A DNA stretch of 64,000 nt from Chlamydia avium 10DC88 (GCF_000583875.1 NZ_CP006571.1:62001-126000), one strand, 5' to 3'. Counted from the first letter of the stretch, positions 1 through 8,798 are shown. The notes: generated from the sequence alone by a model not told the origin. A program made the numbers and translations.

Positions 1-576
1 AGTATGTGTGGTAATGGTTTACGCTGTGCTATGGTGCATGTCTCCACTTTAGTATCTAAAAAACGTATTAGTATAGAAACAGATATTGGAGTGTATTCAG
101 GAATAGTATATTCTTCTCAGCGTGTTTTTGTGGATATGACTCTTCCTCAGTGGAATTATTGTTGTCATCAATTATCACATACAGTTCCTGGATTGCCTAC
201 AAAGGTATTTTTTATCCATACTGGAGTACCTCATCTTGTAGTTTTTGTTGATAATTTATCAGAAATTCCTGTACATGCTTGGGGGCAATTTTTGCGCTAT
301 CATGAAGCTTTCTTTCCTGAAGGTGTGAATGTGAATTTTGTTCAATATTTGAGCAATCGAGAATGTTGTATTCGTACTTATGAACGAGGGTTAGAAAGGG
401 AATCTTTAGCATGTGGCACAGGAGCTACAGCAGTTGCTCTCGTTGTTTCCAAGTGTTATGGGTGGCAGAGAGGTAAGATTGCTATTCGAACCTGGAGTGA
501 TGTTATTCTTAAAGTTTTTCTGAATCATGGTCGGGTGTATCTTGAAGGTCCTGTAGAAAAGGAAGGAGAATTTTAA
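1..576 (+). CDS. dapF: Diaminopimelate epimerase, 5'-truncated by window edge
   Basis: DapF interconverts LL- and meso-diaminopimelate, the last step before meso-DAP is used for peptidoglycan or lysine. Reading frame 1 is open from the first base, so the N-terminal part lies outside the window. Both catalytic cysteines are visible: the first in MCGNGLRC at the extreme left, the second in ACGTGATA near codon 137. This two-cysteine, cofactor-independent racemase layout is diagnostic of the family. The remaining 191 codons match the C-terminal two thirds of a typical 260-275 residue DapF. dapL, which supplies LL-DAP in chlamydiae, lies about 21 kb away on the other strand. No promoter can be judged here. 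Confidence 0.93.
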   Translation, partial: SMCGNGLRCAMVHVSTLVSKKRISIETDIGVYSGIVYSSQRVFVDMTLPQWNYCCHQLSHTVPGLPTKVFFIHTGVPHLVVFVDNLSEIPVHAWGQFLRYHEAFFPEGVNVNFVQYLSNRECCIRTYERGLERESLACGTGATAVALVVSKCYGWQRGKIAIRTWSDVILKVFLNHGRVYLEGPVEKEGEF

Positions 577-725
577 CCAACTTTATAAGAGTATTTTTGA
601 CTTACGTTTTTAGATCAAAAATAGCTAGAAAGAAATTATATTACTTGTATTCTTATTTAGAAGCTTATTGTATTGGGATGAGTTTCTTGTATCTAAATCG
701 AATCTTTATAATCTAGATAGAATTT

Positions 726-1706
726 ATGACAACATATCCTGTTCCACAAAGTCCTCTTTTATTACGTGCTTTGCGTTTAATGAATGCCTTTTCAAAATCT
801 GATGACGAGAGGGATTTTTATTTAGACCGTGTTGAAGGTTTTATTCTTTATATTGATTTAGATAAGAGTCAGGAAGATCTTGATAAGATTTATGAGGAGT
901 TAGATGTTAATGCTGAGAGGTATTGTCTTATTCCTAAGTTGACGTTTTATGAAGTAAAGAAAATCATGGAAACCTTTATCAATGAGAAAATTTACGATAT
1001 AGATACTAAGGAAAAATTTCTTGAGATTCTACAATCGAAAGATGCTCGTGAGCAATTTTTAGAGTTTATTTATGAACATGAGTCTGAGTTAGAAAAGTGG
1101 CAGCAGTTTTATCTGGAGCGTTCGCGAATTCGTATTATTGAGTGGCTACGTAATAATAAATTTCATTTTGTTTTTGAAGAAGACTTAGATTTTAGTAAGC
1201 ATATTTTGGAGCAATTGAAAATTCATCTTTTTGACAGTAAGGTGTCTAAGGAGTTAAGCCAGGCGCGACAATTGTTAATGAGTAAAGCTAAAATTTATTA
1301 TTCAAATGAAGCCTTGAATCCTCGTCCGAAAAGGGGGCGTCCTCCGAAGCAATCAGCTAAAGTAGAGTCAGAAACAACAATATCTAGTGATATTTATACG
1401 AAAGTCCCTCCTGCTGCACGACGTTTTCTTTTCCTTCCGGAAATTACATCGGCATCATCAATAACATTTTCTGAGAAATTCGACACGGAAGAAGAGTTTC
1501 TAGCTAATCTTCGAGGATCAGGAAGAGGGGAGGATCAATTAAATCTTGCCAATCTATCAGAAAGGTTTGCTTCTCTCAAAGAACTGTCTGCTAAGTTGGG
1601 TTATGATTCTTTGTCTACTGGGGATTTCTTTGAGGACGATGATGAAGACAAAAAAGTTTCTGCGAAACCTAAATCTGCTAAACGTGGGCGTAAAAAGTCT
1701 TCTTGA
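726..1706 (+). CDS. UPF0158 family protein with AT-hook-like motif
   Basis: This is a conserved chlamydial protein of the UPF0158 family with no established function. The 326-residue product has an acidic, mostly helical N-terminal body (residues 1-195). A basic linker follows with KRGRPPK at about residues 202-208, which matches the core of an AT-hook DNA minor-groove binder. The last 18 residues are Lys/Ser/Ala-rich and end in KRGRKKSS, resembling histone H1-like tails. This suggests nucleic-acid binding, but that is inference. A 149-bp AT-rich gap separates it from dapF. It converges with the leftward menG gene, whose stop is only 10 bp away. Confidence 0.8.
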   Translation: MTTYPVPQSPLLLRALRLMNAFSKSDDERDFYLDRVEGFILYIDLDKSQEDLDKIYEELDVNAERYCLIPKLTFYEVKKIMETFINEKIYDIDTKEKFLEILQSKDAREQFLEFIYEHESELEKWQQFYLERSRIRIIEWLRNNKFHFVFEEDLDFSKHILEQLKIHLFDSKVSKELSQARQLLMSKAKIYYSNEALNPRPKRGRPPKQSAKVESETTISSDIYTKVPPAARRFLFLPEITSASSITFSEKFDTEEEFLANLRGSGRGEDQLNLANLSERFASLKELSAKLGYDSLSTGDFFEDDDEDKKVSAKPKSAKRGRKKSS

Positions 1707-1716
1707 TATCAGGCCT

Positions 1717-2439
1717 TTATTTTTTTTCGAGGACCCAAATTGTTGCTGCTCCGCAAGTGAGTTTGCGTTTTTGAGTTATAGCGAACTTTGATTTTTTAAA
1801 TAATTGCTCTAAATCCCGATCTTTAGGAAGTTGTACGATGCTTTGACTTAGATAGGTATAAGCATCCGTACTTGTGGAATAGTATTTTCCTAGTTTGGGA
1901 ACGATATAGTTTAAGTAGAACCAGTGTCCTAGATATAGAGGATGTTTTCGTGAAGGCTGGGTAAGCTCTAATATTCCCAGGGATGCGTGTTTTTTTAGGA
2001 CACGGTAGATTTCATTTAAGGCATGTTGTGGTTCAGGAAGGTTGCGTAGTCCATAAGCTAAGGAAGCTAGTACATGAGACTCTGAATTGAAAGGTAGTTG
2101 TGTAATATCGCTTTCTATGAAAGTAAATGGAGAGTTGGGATAACGCTTCTTAGCTTCGAGGAGCATGTTGGGGGAGAAGTCTACGAGAATGGCCCGTGCT
2201 TGAGGATAGTAACAGGTATATTGGTGGGCAACTTTTCCCGTACCAGAGCATAAATCAAGAATACATTCTGATTGTCCAAGCATTTTTGAGAAGATACGAT
2301 TCCAGTAGTGGTGCATTCCTAGAGATAAGATGGTATTGATTTTATCGTATTTAGGGGCTAGGAAATTAAACATTTCTTGGATATTAGGTTTGTTCATAGA
2401 TTTTACTATAGTATTCTCGGAATTTTTGGAGTCCTTCAT
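1717..2439 (-). CDS. menG: Demethylmenaquinone methyltransferase
   Basis: This SAM-dependent methyltransferase (UbiE/MenG family) carries out C-methylation of demethylmenaquinone, the final step of menaquinone synthesis. The SAM-binding motif LDLCSGTGKVA lies in the first third, and the family motifs LAPKYDKIN and GLRN are present. The start at 2439 is chosen because an AGAAG sequence sits about 6 nt upstream. Starts at 2445 or 2397 (MNKPN) are possible, and the last would give a length closer to the roughly 230 residues I recall for other chlamydial homologues. The gene overlaps the end of mqnA, so the two are probably translationally coupled in a quinone operon. Confidence 0.9.
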   Translation of the reverse strand: MKDSKNSENTIVKSMNKPNIQEMFNFLAPKYDKINTILSLGMHHYWNRIFSKMLGQSECILDLCSGTGKVAHQYTCYYPQARAILVDFSPNMLLEAKKRYPNSPFTFIESDITQLPFNSESHVLASLAYGLRNLPEPQHALNEIYRVLKKHASLGILELTQPSRKHPLYLGHWFYLNYIVPKLGKYYSTSTDAYTYLSQSIVQLPKDRDLEQLFKKSKFAITQKRKLTCGAATIWVLEKK

Positions 2440-3169
2440 GATCATCTTCTTTTAATCGGTAACGGCATAAGGAATAGTATTCTTGAATTAGTTTTCTAGG
2501 AAGTTTAGATTGTCGTTCTGCTCGAGCAAGGACTTCATTAGGAGAAGACTCATATTGATAGAGGGAGTGTTCGAAAGCATCTTGTACTATTTCTTTTTTT
2601 TGAAGAGTAGGGCAGAGGATAGTAGCAAAAACGAAAGGAAGGTGAGTAAGTTCATACCATCCTTGAGCTAAGTCATAAGTAGAAAATCCGGGGATATTGG
2701 GATGACGAAGTGCTTGATCTCCAATGAGTAGTAATCCGTCATAGTTACCAGGAGATGCCGTGATGAGAGTATTAGACGGGAGTCGTATGCTATTAGGGAT
2801 TGGGGCATTCCATAGGTATTTACAAAGAATATGCAGGAGATGTATGGAGGACAGGCTTTCGTTAGTTACTCCGATGAGTGGTTTCCCCTTAGCGAAAAAT
2901 TCTGGTGTTGCATAAAGATTGACGCTAAGGATTTTTTTGTATGCAGCTATGCCAAACTCGGGGAAAAAGTTCAGAGGATAAATAAAAGATCCTAGAGAGG
3001 ATGCGAGTGCATAGTGTAATTTTTTCTCGAGCAGTTTGGGAATAAGATCAGCAGGAGGAGCAGTGTGGAGAAGGATATCGCTTCTTTTTGCTAATCCTAA
3101 AGAAAAAGGTAGAGCATTGATATAGCTTATGCATCCTATAGCTAGACGTTTGTTGAGTTTGTTAGACAT
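2384..3169 (-). CDS. mqnA: Chorismate dehydratase, futalosine pathway
   Basis: MqnA converts chorismate to 3-[(1-carboxyvinyl)oxy]benzoate, the entry step of the futalosine route to menaquinone. The N-terminus contains ISYINALPFSLGL, matching the MqnA signature. Further in, LLIGDQAL and WYELTHLPFVFA correspond to the family's LIGDPAL and ELTGLPFVFA motifs, which favour MqnA over the related MqnD. The length of 261 residues is normal. It follows mqnE by about 50 bp and overlaps menG, forming a compact mqnE-mqnA-menG unit. The product is cytosolic, with no signal peptide despite a periplasmic-binding-protein-like fold. aroG, in the chorismate pathway, is also in this window. Confidence 0.85.
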   Translation of the reverse strand: MSNKLNKRLAIGCISYINALPFSLGLAKRSDILLHTAPPADLIPKLLEKKLHYALASSLGSFIYPLNFFPEFGIAAYKKILSVNLYATPEFFAKGKPLIGVTNESLSSIHLLHILCKYLWNAPIPNSIRLPSNTLITASPGNYDGLLLIGDQALRHPNIPGFSTYDLAQGWYELTHLPFVFATILCPTLQKKEIVQDAFEHSLYQYESSPNEVLARAERQSKLPRKLIQEYYSLCRYRLKEDDHEGLQKFREYYSKIYEQT

Positions 3170-3221
3170 GGTATACGTTTTTTCTGTTTGATGAGATGTT
3201 CCATACCAGCGATATCCATTT

Positions 3222-4241
3222 TTATTTTTTTTGAGAAGAAGCCATGGTGAACACTTTTTCTCCTAAATGAGTAGATGAGAAATCATTAGCTCCACAAGAT
3301 AAGAGGTGGAGTGCTAGATCGATTCCTAAATAGTTCCATAGGGCCTTAATATTTTTAAAGTTGTCTAGGAATAACCTAGAGACGGCAATGATTGAAGCTG
3401 GAGGAATACGATGTGAGCGTCCCCATTTGGTTAAGCGCTTTCCTAAGGAATTATTTTCTGCTGCAAATTTCAGCATGACAAAGTTTTTAAAACCTCGAGT
3501 CTCATCTTGTAAATCTCGTAATTTTTGCATATGAGTAACGATATCTTCAGGACGTTCTTTGTGGTAACAAAGTAAGGTACTGTTGCTGGGGATTCCAAGT
3601 TGATGTGCTGTTCTATGGATTTCTAAGAATTCTTCAGAAGATAATCTTTGGGGAGCTAATTGCTTGCGTATTTCATCAACTAAGACTTCAAAGCCTCCTC
3701 CTGGAATAGAATCCAGTCCAGAATTTTTTAAAGTTAACAAGACATCTTTAACAGAAATATTATGCAAATCCGCTAAATAAGCATGTTCTATACCAGTGAG
3801 TGCTTTAATGTGGATATGGGGGAAATCTTTTTTTATTTTTGTGAATAATTCTACGTAATAATCAAGATTACATTTAGGGAAGCACCCAGAAACAATATGA
3901 ACTTCGGTAATAGTAGGGGCTTGATAAATTTTTTCTATTAGTTGATCTGGAGAATATAACCACCCTTTACTATCACCGGGCTTTGCATAGAAAGCACAGA
4001 ATGTGCAATTAAAATCACAAAAATTTGTTGGATATAGATACAGGGTAGAAGAATAGTATACTACATCTCCTACATGTTTTTTTCTTATTTTATCTGCAAA
4101 TGCCCATAACGAGCGTTGGTCATTATCGTCTTCTAACAGTAATAGGCGTAAGGCACTTTCTTGTGAGCACCGTTCACCTTGATCATAATCATAAAAAAAT
4201 TGTTTTAACCAGGCATTTTTAGGGAGAATGCGTGTCGTCAT
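3222..4241 (-). CDS. mqnE: Radical SAM aminodeoxyfutalosine synthase
   Basis: MqnE joins the MqnA product to adenosine to form aminodeoxyfutalosine. The radical SAM cluster motif CDFNCTFC (CxxxCxxC) is clear. TEVHIVSGCFP, HIKALTGIE and LDSIPGGG fit MqnE better than its paralogue MqnC. The start at ATG 4241 (MTTRILP) gives 339 residues. A longer frame to 4319 would overlap most of the neighbouring small membrane protein gene and adds an unlikely basic leader. No strong Shine-Dalgarno precedes the chosen ATG, only a C-rich stretch. MqnC is not in this window. Choosing MqnE over MqnC rests on motif recall. Confidence 0.85.
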   Translation of the reverse strand: MTTRILPKNAWLKQFFYDYDQGERCSQESALRLLLLEDDNDQRSLWAFADKIRKKHVGDVVYYSSTLYLYPTNFCDFNCTFCAFYAKPGDSKGWLYSPDQLIEKIYQAPTITEVHIVSGCFPKCNLDYYVELFTKIKKDFPHIHIKALTGIEHAYLADLHNISVKDVLLTLKNSGLDSIPGGGFEVLVDEIRKQLAPQRLSSEEFLEIHRTAHQLGIPSNSTLLCYHKERPEDIVTHMQKLRDLQDETRGFKNFVMLKFAAENNSLGKRLTKWGRSHRIPPASIIAVSRLFLDNFKNIKALWNYLGIDLALHLLSCGANDFSSTHLGEKVFTMASSQKK

Positions 4242-4425
4242 GGTGGGGGGCCTTTGTTTTTGAATCGGCTTGTGTATATGTGTTTTGAGATGTTTTCTGA
4301 CAACAGTCGGATTTCCCACATCCTTTAGATAGAGGTCTGCCTAATAAATAGGAACCTAGAAATATTACAATGGCGCTTACCCCTAATAATGCAGCTGCGC
4401 AGATAATTAAAAGAAAAAGACTCAT
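4219..4425 (-). CDS. Small Cys-rich single-TM protein, possibly NqrM-like
   Basis: The 68-residue product has an N-terminal hydrophobic helix (about residues 2-27), then GRPLSKGCGKSDCC with Cys36, Cys41 and Cys42, then a hydrophilic tail ending in HHDDTHSP. The layout of one helix followed by a basic KxxKGxCG-type segment and paired cysteines resembles DUF539/NqrM, the iron-delivery factor for Na+-translocating NADH:quinone reductase. That assignment is inference and the NqrM cysteine pattern is only partly matched. Its 3' end overlaps the start of mqnE by 23 bp, so it is probably cotranscribed with the menaquinone genes. It also lies 14 bp downstream of the DUF3604 gene. Confidence 0.6.
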   Translation of the reverse strand: MSLFLLIICAAALLGVSAIVIFLGSYLLGRPLSKGCGKSDCCQKTSQNTYTQADSKTKAPHHDDTHSP

Positions 4426-4438
4426 GATTCCTCCTCAG

Positions 4439-6301
4439 TTAGTGTAGATCAATCCAAATAGGAGAGCTCCATGCCATAGATTGGTCTACTTGAGTTACTC
4501 TTAAATAGTAGAAAACAAAAGGTTGTTTTCCTTTTGGATCGGGAAGAGTTACTGTAGCTAGAGGTTCCATATCATCATACTCATAGTCAAAATTGTTACT
4601 TTGAGGATGGAAGGTTTTGAGAACTTCTCCATTACGAATAATTTCAACGGTTTTGATTTGTGTAGTTCCTGCTACATATCCGGAGATATGTCGGTTAACA
4701 GTAAGCCCTGGCTTTGTTACTGTTGATAGTTCTGATCCCATGGGGGCTGAAGTAATATCGAAGCTTAGAATGATTCGTGCTCCGGTTGTGGCATAGCAAC
4801 GACGGTTGTACAATGCTTCAACCAGAGATTCACGATTGTACTTGTTACATATGATTGCTGTAAGTCCTGGTGTGTATTGGTATTGATTCTCATCGAACAA
4901 GTTTTTATATATTCCTCGATCATCAAGACCTCCTGCAACGAAGCCAAAACGCAGGTTATTTCTGAGTGCTTGTATTAAGGTTCCTGAAGCTGTTTCGGAA
5001 ACGGCTCCCTTAATAGGGAAAGGATTTCCTTCTTTTTCGGTTCTTTCTGAGCATCCCCATGCATTATAAATTTCTACAACACGTTCTAAATCTGGATGGA
5101 AATTTTGAAAATTACATTCATAAGTTTTTGCTGCTGTGAAGCAAGGGATAGAAATGATTTCGTGGGGAGATACGCTTTTATATAACTTGGATAGAGAAGG
5201 GATTTTACAATCTTTATGTTTCGATCCTGACTTGTTTTCTTTCACATAAAGGATATGTCGGACTCCTTCACTGGGATCTTCTCCCCAATATTGTAATCCT
5301 GGTAAAGTTACGAAACGATCTTCTTCATTAAAATCAGTAATTGCTTGTGTGATCATTTTCCAGAGATCGGTATTTAGTCCTTCCTGATTTTCAAAAGAGG
5401 ATGAAGCATAAAAATTGAGCGCACAATCATCTCTGAAATGGCGTAGACAAGCTTCGATATTTTCTTCAGAATCTACACGTTCTGATTCCCCATGGAGTAG
5501 GCCCCACATGAGGTTAGGCGCAGTTTCTGAGAAGCATTTAATAGGAGACGAAACAAAAATTTCTTTTGTGAGTAGATTTTTTAGTTGGATTCTATAAATG
5601 CCTGGTTCATTGAAGTATAGGTTGGGTAGGATGACAAATCCTGTTTCTGGGATGAATAACTGCCAATTGAGATTTTCTCGTAGATGTTCATAAGAGAGTT
5701 CTATACGTGTATTTTCAGGAGAAAAATTGGTTAAATTATTGAATTCATCTTCAAAACGTATAGTGATATCGAAGCGTTTATTTTTAATGACGTAGGAAGG
5801 GGTAAAGATTTGGATATGTTTTAAAATATTTCCTCTGATATCCATAGAGAAGATATCGGGTTCATCATAATTGCCTTTCCCTGTAGGGTCTACGTAAAGA
5901 TAAAAGAGCTTACGACGCTGAGTGAATAGTTGAGCTCCGTTACCATTTTCATCTAATTGTGGATATTCAGGCGAAGGTCCAAGAACGATAGCTAGGGTTT
6001 CTCCTGCTTCTAGTTCATAGGGTAGGGTAAATTCATATTGTGGTGTTTGGCTTTTTGGTAGGGAAACGGGGACGGCTTCTAGAATATCGCCTTTGTGTGT
6101 TTCTAAGTAAATCGTATTTTTGGGTTGTTTGAGGTTAACAGAAGGAGCTTCCCAATCAATTGGCCTGCCCTGACTTCCTAAGTCAAACTTGAGTTTTGTT
6201 TTTTTTGGTAGGTCATCTACAGGGGAATAAAGAAATTTCCACGTAGATATTTGTCCCGCTCTAGCTACGGAAGGATTAATACAACAAACAGATCTGCGCA
6301 T
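4439..6301 (-). CDS. DUF3604 family protein
   Basis: This is a conserved chlamydial protein of 620 residues resembling the DUF3604 family, whose members have a PHP-like putative metal-dependent hydrolase region. The middle contains LLHGESERVDSEENIEACL and a later stretch HILYVKENKS, both typical of that family. The C-terminal third looks beta-rich. ATG 6301 (MRRSVCC) is preferred, since the frame can be extended to 6325 only by a TTG. I see no signal peptide. No substrate is known and I assign none. The gene runs leftward in the same direction as rsbV, 59 bp upstream, and the small Cys-rich protein downstream. Confidence 0.75.
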   Translation of the reverse strand: MRRSVCCINPSVARAGQISTWKFLYSPVDDLPKKTKLKFDLGSQGRPIDWEAPSVNLKQPKNTIYLETHKGDILEAVPVSLPKSQTPQYEFTLPYELEAGETLAIVLGPSPEYPQLDENGNGAQLFTQRRKLFYLYVDPTGKGNYDEPDIFSMDIRGNILKHIQIFTPSYVIKNKRFDITIRFEDEFNNLTNFSPENTRIELSYEHLRENLNWQLFIPETGFVILPNLYFNEPGIYRIQLKNLLTKEIFVSSPIKCFSETAPNLMWGLLHGESERVDSEENIEACLRHFRDDCALNFYASSSFENQEGLNTDLWKMITQAITDFNEEDRFVTLPGLQYWGEDPSEGVRHILYVKENKSGSKHKDCKIPSLSKLYKSVSPHEIISIPCFTAAKTYECNFQNFHPDLERVVEIYNAWGCSERTEKEGNPFPIKGAVSETASGTLIQALRNNLRFGFVAGGLDDRGIYKNLFDENQYQYTPGLTAIICNKYNRESLVEALYNRRCYATTGARIILSFDITSAPMGSELSTVTKPGLTVNRHISGYVAGTTQIKTVEIIRNGEVLKTFHPQSNNFDYEYDDMEPLATVTLPDPKGKQPFVFYYLRVTQVDQSMAWSSPIWIDLH

Positions 6302-6360
6302 AATAACATAGCGAATTGAAGTCAATCAAAAGCAGACTATACACTAGAAAGAGGTTTTTC

Positions 6361-6711
6361 TCAATCTTCGTCTTTAGATAGTGTTTGTAATGCTTCTTGT
6401 ACACTATCAAACATTTTAAAATAGGAGAGGAATCCTGTGACATATAGAGTTTGTTCTATTGTTTTTGGAACTGAGGTGAGAACAATTTTCCCAGAGTTTT
6501 TCCCTACTTGATGATAGCTTTGTAGTAGCATACGAATTCCTGCACTAGACATGTAATCTAAGTTTGTGCAGTTGATGACGATGTTTTTTGTTCCTTTGGA
6601 TAGAGATTGTGAGATGCTTTCCTGTACTTCTGGAGAGAAGATCCCATCGAGTTTTCCCTGAAGATGAAAGACAGTCGTGGTTCCGTGTTCTTCTTTTTGA
6701 ATGTTATTCAT
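6361..6711 (-). CDS. rsbV: STAS-domain anti-sigma factor antagonist (RsbV)
   Basis: The 116-residue product is a single STAS domain. The motif LDYMSSAGIRMLL holds the conserved serine (SSAG) that partner-switching kinases such as RsbW phosphorylate. In the Rsb system the unphosphorylated form binds the anti-sigma kinase. Chlamydiae keep RsbV proteins and RsbW, and how they link to sigma factor control is debated. The length is normal for a stand-alone STAS protein. The intergenic gap to the CBS-domain gene upstream is 117 bp and could hold its own promoter. Which of the chlamydial rsbV paralogues this is cannot be settled here, though position suggests rsbV1. Confidence 0.88.
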   Translation of the reverse strand: MNNIQKEEHGTTTVFHLQGKLDGIFSPEVQESISQSLSKGTKNIVINCTNLDYMSSAGIRMLLQSYHQVGKNSGKIVLTSVPKTIEQTLYVTGFLSYFKMFDSVQEALQTLSKDED

Positions 6712-6828
6712 TATCGTTACTTCTCCGGACTTATAGTCGTTATTTAAGACCTAACTCTCGTAAATCTTTTGGTTTTTTGCAAAGGGATTTTTTATATTTT
6801 TAGGTATTCTCTTGTAGAATACAGTGAG

Positions 6829-7965
6829 TTAGTAAGATGAAGCTCTCTTTTTTCTTGGGGTGATTTTGAGTTTCCCAACACTACGTTCTGAGCAGGTAAT
6901 GATTTCGATATCAAAATTCTCGTGATGAATTTTCATTCCTTTTTTAGGAACAGCTCCTACTTTATGGAATACGTGGCCTCCTAAAGTATCGTAGCTATTT
7001 TCATGATCGATTTTTAGGTTGAAATGTTCTTCAGCATCCGAGACATTCATGCGGCCATCTACGATCCATGAATTTCCTATTTTTTTATAGGGGAGATCTT
7101 CTTGTACATCATATTCATCAAAGATTTCACCAAAGATTTCTTCAATGATATCTTCCATGCTGACGATTCCTTCGGTAATACCATACTCGTTAACTACAAT
7201 TGCGAGGTGGCGATGTTTTTGACGAAAATCTTGTAGGAGAGAAGAGACTTTTTTGATTTCTGGAGTATAGAGGGGAGGTTTAGCTACAGAGGCTATGGGT
7301 CGAGAAGACTGCATGGACAGAGAATCCATGGTGAGTAGATCTTTTACTAATAGAATTCCAGTAATATTATCGATATTTTTCTTGTATAAGGGAATACGAC
7401 TATAGCCTTCTTCTATAATTGCGGGGACAGCGTTACGAATAGGGGTATCTTCTTGAAGAGCAAAAATGTCTACTTTAGGAATCATGATTTCTCGAACGAT
7501 GAGTTTATCAAAGGATTGTAGACTGTGAGATAGTGGGTTCTTTATATGGGCTGTGTAGACTTTTGCAGAGGATTTTTTTTGTGGCATGCAGTGAAGGAGA
7601 AAACAAGGGATTTGCAGAAGATGTGCTAGTGTGCGTAAGGAGGAATGTATTTTCTTAGGTAGTTGAACTACATAAGGTAAGAGATTGTAAGCGAGTGGTG
7701 CTGCGAGTATATAGACAATCCAAAAGAGTATGGTGAATTTTTGTATTTGTGGTGTAGAGGTATGTATGATGGTGCCTAGGATACCGTAAATACAGAGCAA
7801 TACGGCAGATAGGATTTGGGAGGGAATAGGGGAATGTACGAAAAAGTTCTTATGATTGCTTTCTGTAGTTTTGCATTCAAGAGATTTTTCTGCGGAGGAT
7901 TTTTGAGAAAGAGTTAAGGAAAAGAGAAGAATAAGAACGCAGATTGCTAATAAATAATACAGCAT
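6829..7965 (-). CDS. HlyC/CorC-type CBS-domain membrane protein
   Basis: This 378-residue protein has hydrophobic segments at the N-terminus (residues 1-20 and about 50-105), corresponding to a shortened CNNM-type membrane region. A pair of CBS domains follows, with [14 protein letters not shown] at the first and [31 protein letters not shown] at the second as landmarks. A C-terminal CorC/HlyC domain ends the protein. Relatives are implicated in Mg2+/Co2+ transport or membrane homeostasis, and the older name 'hemolysin' is not supported by function. The start lies 1 bp from the ybeY stop, so the two are almost certainly cotranscribed. Confidence 0.85.
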   Translation of the reverse strand: MLYYLLAICVLILLFSLTLSQKSSAEKSLECKTTESNHKNFFVHSPIPSQILSAVLLCIYGILGTIIHTSTPQIQKFTILFWIVYILAAPLAYNLLPYVVQLPKKIHSSLRTLAHLLQIPCFLLHCMPQKKSSAKVYTAHIKNPLSHSLQSFDKLIVREIMIPKVDIFALQEDTPIRNAVPAIIEEGYSRIPLYKKNIDNITGILLVKDLLTMDSLSMQSSRPIASVAKPPLYTPEIKKVSSLLQDFRQKHRHLAIVVNEYGITEGIVSMEDIIEEIFGEIFDEYDVQEDLPYKKIGNSWIVDGRMNVSDAEEHFNLKIDHENSYDTLGGHVFHKVGAVPKKGMKIHHENFDIEIITCSERSVGKLKITPRKKRASSY

Positions 7966-7966
7966 T

Positions 7967-8452
7967 TTAATTTATTAAGAGAGCTTGTTTTTCTCTTAAC
8001 ATACATAAGGCTTGATTTTCTTTAACTCTCATTTTTTTACGTTCCTCAGGAGTTTGATCATCGTATCCTATCATATGTAATAGGGAGTGAATGATGTAGC
8101 GAGAGATTTCTTCATGTAATGCTTCGGGATCATTTGCACGATGTTTTAAAAAGCGTTGAGCAGCTTTTGGGCTGATAAAAGCTTCTCCTAGGATATGGGG
8201 GGTAGCTTGTGATTGTGGGGAATCAAGAGGTAAGGTAATTGTATCTGTTAGTGAGGGGTCTGCAAATACTTCATTGTGAAGATGAGCCAAATCCTCATCT
8301 TCTAAGAAATAAATAAATACCTGATCGGTGGTAATCCCCCAGTATTGTAGACAACAAATAACTAACTTTTTTACAGAACGCAAACAAATAGACACATCTT
8401 TTTGTCTATTATAAGCATAAACCTTTGTAAGAGATTTTTTCAAAGCTGTCAT
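7967..8452 (-). CDS. ybeY: Endoribonuclease YbeY
   Basis: YbeY is a small zinc-dependent endoribonuclease needed for 16S rRNA 3' maturation and ribosome quality control. The 161-residue product has the expected C-terminal metal motif, here read as HSLLHMIGYDD. The family consensus is HGxLHLxGYDH, so the first two His ligands are present while the third is replaced by Asp. The upstream part (FLEDEDLAHLHNEVF, TDTITLPLD, GEAFIS) matches the family fold. The start is 4 bp after the stop of the small basic protein gene, and the CBS-domain gene follows 1 bp downstream, giving a tight ribosome-related operon. Confidence 0.88.
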   Translation of the reverse strand: MTALKKSLTKVYAYNRQKDVSICLRSVKKLVICCLQYWGITTDQVFIYFLEDEDLAHLHNEVFADPSLTDTITLPLDSPQSQATPHILGEAFISPKAAQRFLKHRANDPEALHEEISRYIIHSLLHMIGYDDQTPEERKKMRVKENQALCMLREKQALLIN

Positions 8453-8456
8453 TTAA

Positions 8457-8618
8457 TTATTTAACCACAGGAGTTTTTGGTAGGCCTGTGACTTTTTTTG
8501 CTGTAGCATCGTTCCATCGACCTAATTTGCGAAGAACTTCTATTCTTTCAAAACGCTTAAGAACATTTCTTTTGGTATCTCCTTTAATGGATTTACCGTA
8601 ACTACGATGTCGAGACAT
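8457..8618 (-). CDS. Chlamydia/Verrucomicrobia-type small basic protein
   Basis: A 53-residue Arg/Lys-rich protein begins MSRHRSYGKS and ends TGLPKTPVVK, with RNVLKRFERIEVLRKLGRW in the middle. This matches the small basic protein family known from Chlamydiae and Verrucomicrobia (the family I recall as TIGR04137). The family is usually discussed as ribosome or rRNA associated, but its function is not established. I translated it directly from the complement, and the frame is closed by TAA at 8457-8459. It lies immediately upstream of ybeY with a 4-bp gap, which fits a ribosome-linked role. Confidence 0.85.
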   Translation of the reverse strand: MSRHRSYGKSIKGDTKRNVLKRFERIEVLRKLGRWNDATAKKVTGLPKTPVVK

Positions 8619-8627
8619 AATTTTACT

Positions 8628-8798
8628 CTAGTAATTAACACTCATTTGGGGGATAAAAATGCTTTCACTATTTACAGCATTTTTGTGCTCTTTATAAGCA
8701 ATTCTTGGAGCAGGCTTAGGATGAACAATAGCATAAATAGGTTTACGCTTTTTCGGACAAGCTGATCTCCTTCGGGCTTGTTTACTTAGACGTGTCAT
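8628..8798 (-). CDS. Short basic hypothetical protein
   Basis: A 56-residue frame starts MTRLSKQARRRSACPKKRKP and is strongly basic in its first half, with a neutral tail ending SVNY. It lies 9 bp upstream of the small basic protein gene and in the same direction, so it is probably the first gene of that cluster. The frame can be extended four codons to 8810 only with a TTG start. No clear Shine-Dalgarno is visible. I do not recognise a family. The charge and position suggest a ribosome or RNA associated peptide, but this is inference only. Confidence 0.6.
   Translation of the reverse strand: MTRLSKQARRRSACPKKRKPIYAIVHPKPAPRIAYKEHKNAVNSESIFIPQMSVNY

Noticed and set aside
3222..4319. mqnE with the longer N-terminus
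   Set aside because: The extra residues overlap most of the small Cys-rich gene and do not look like a radical SAM N-terminus.
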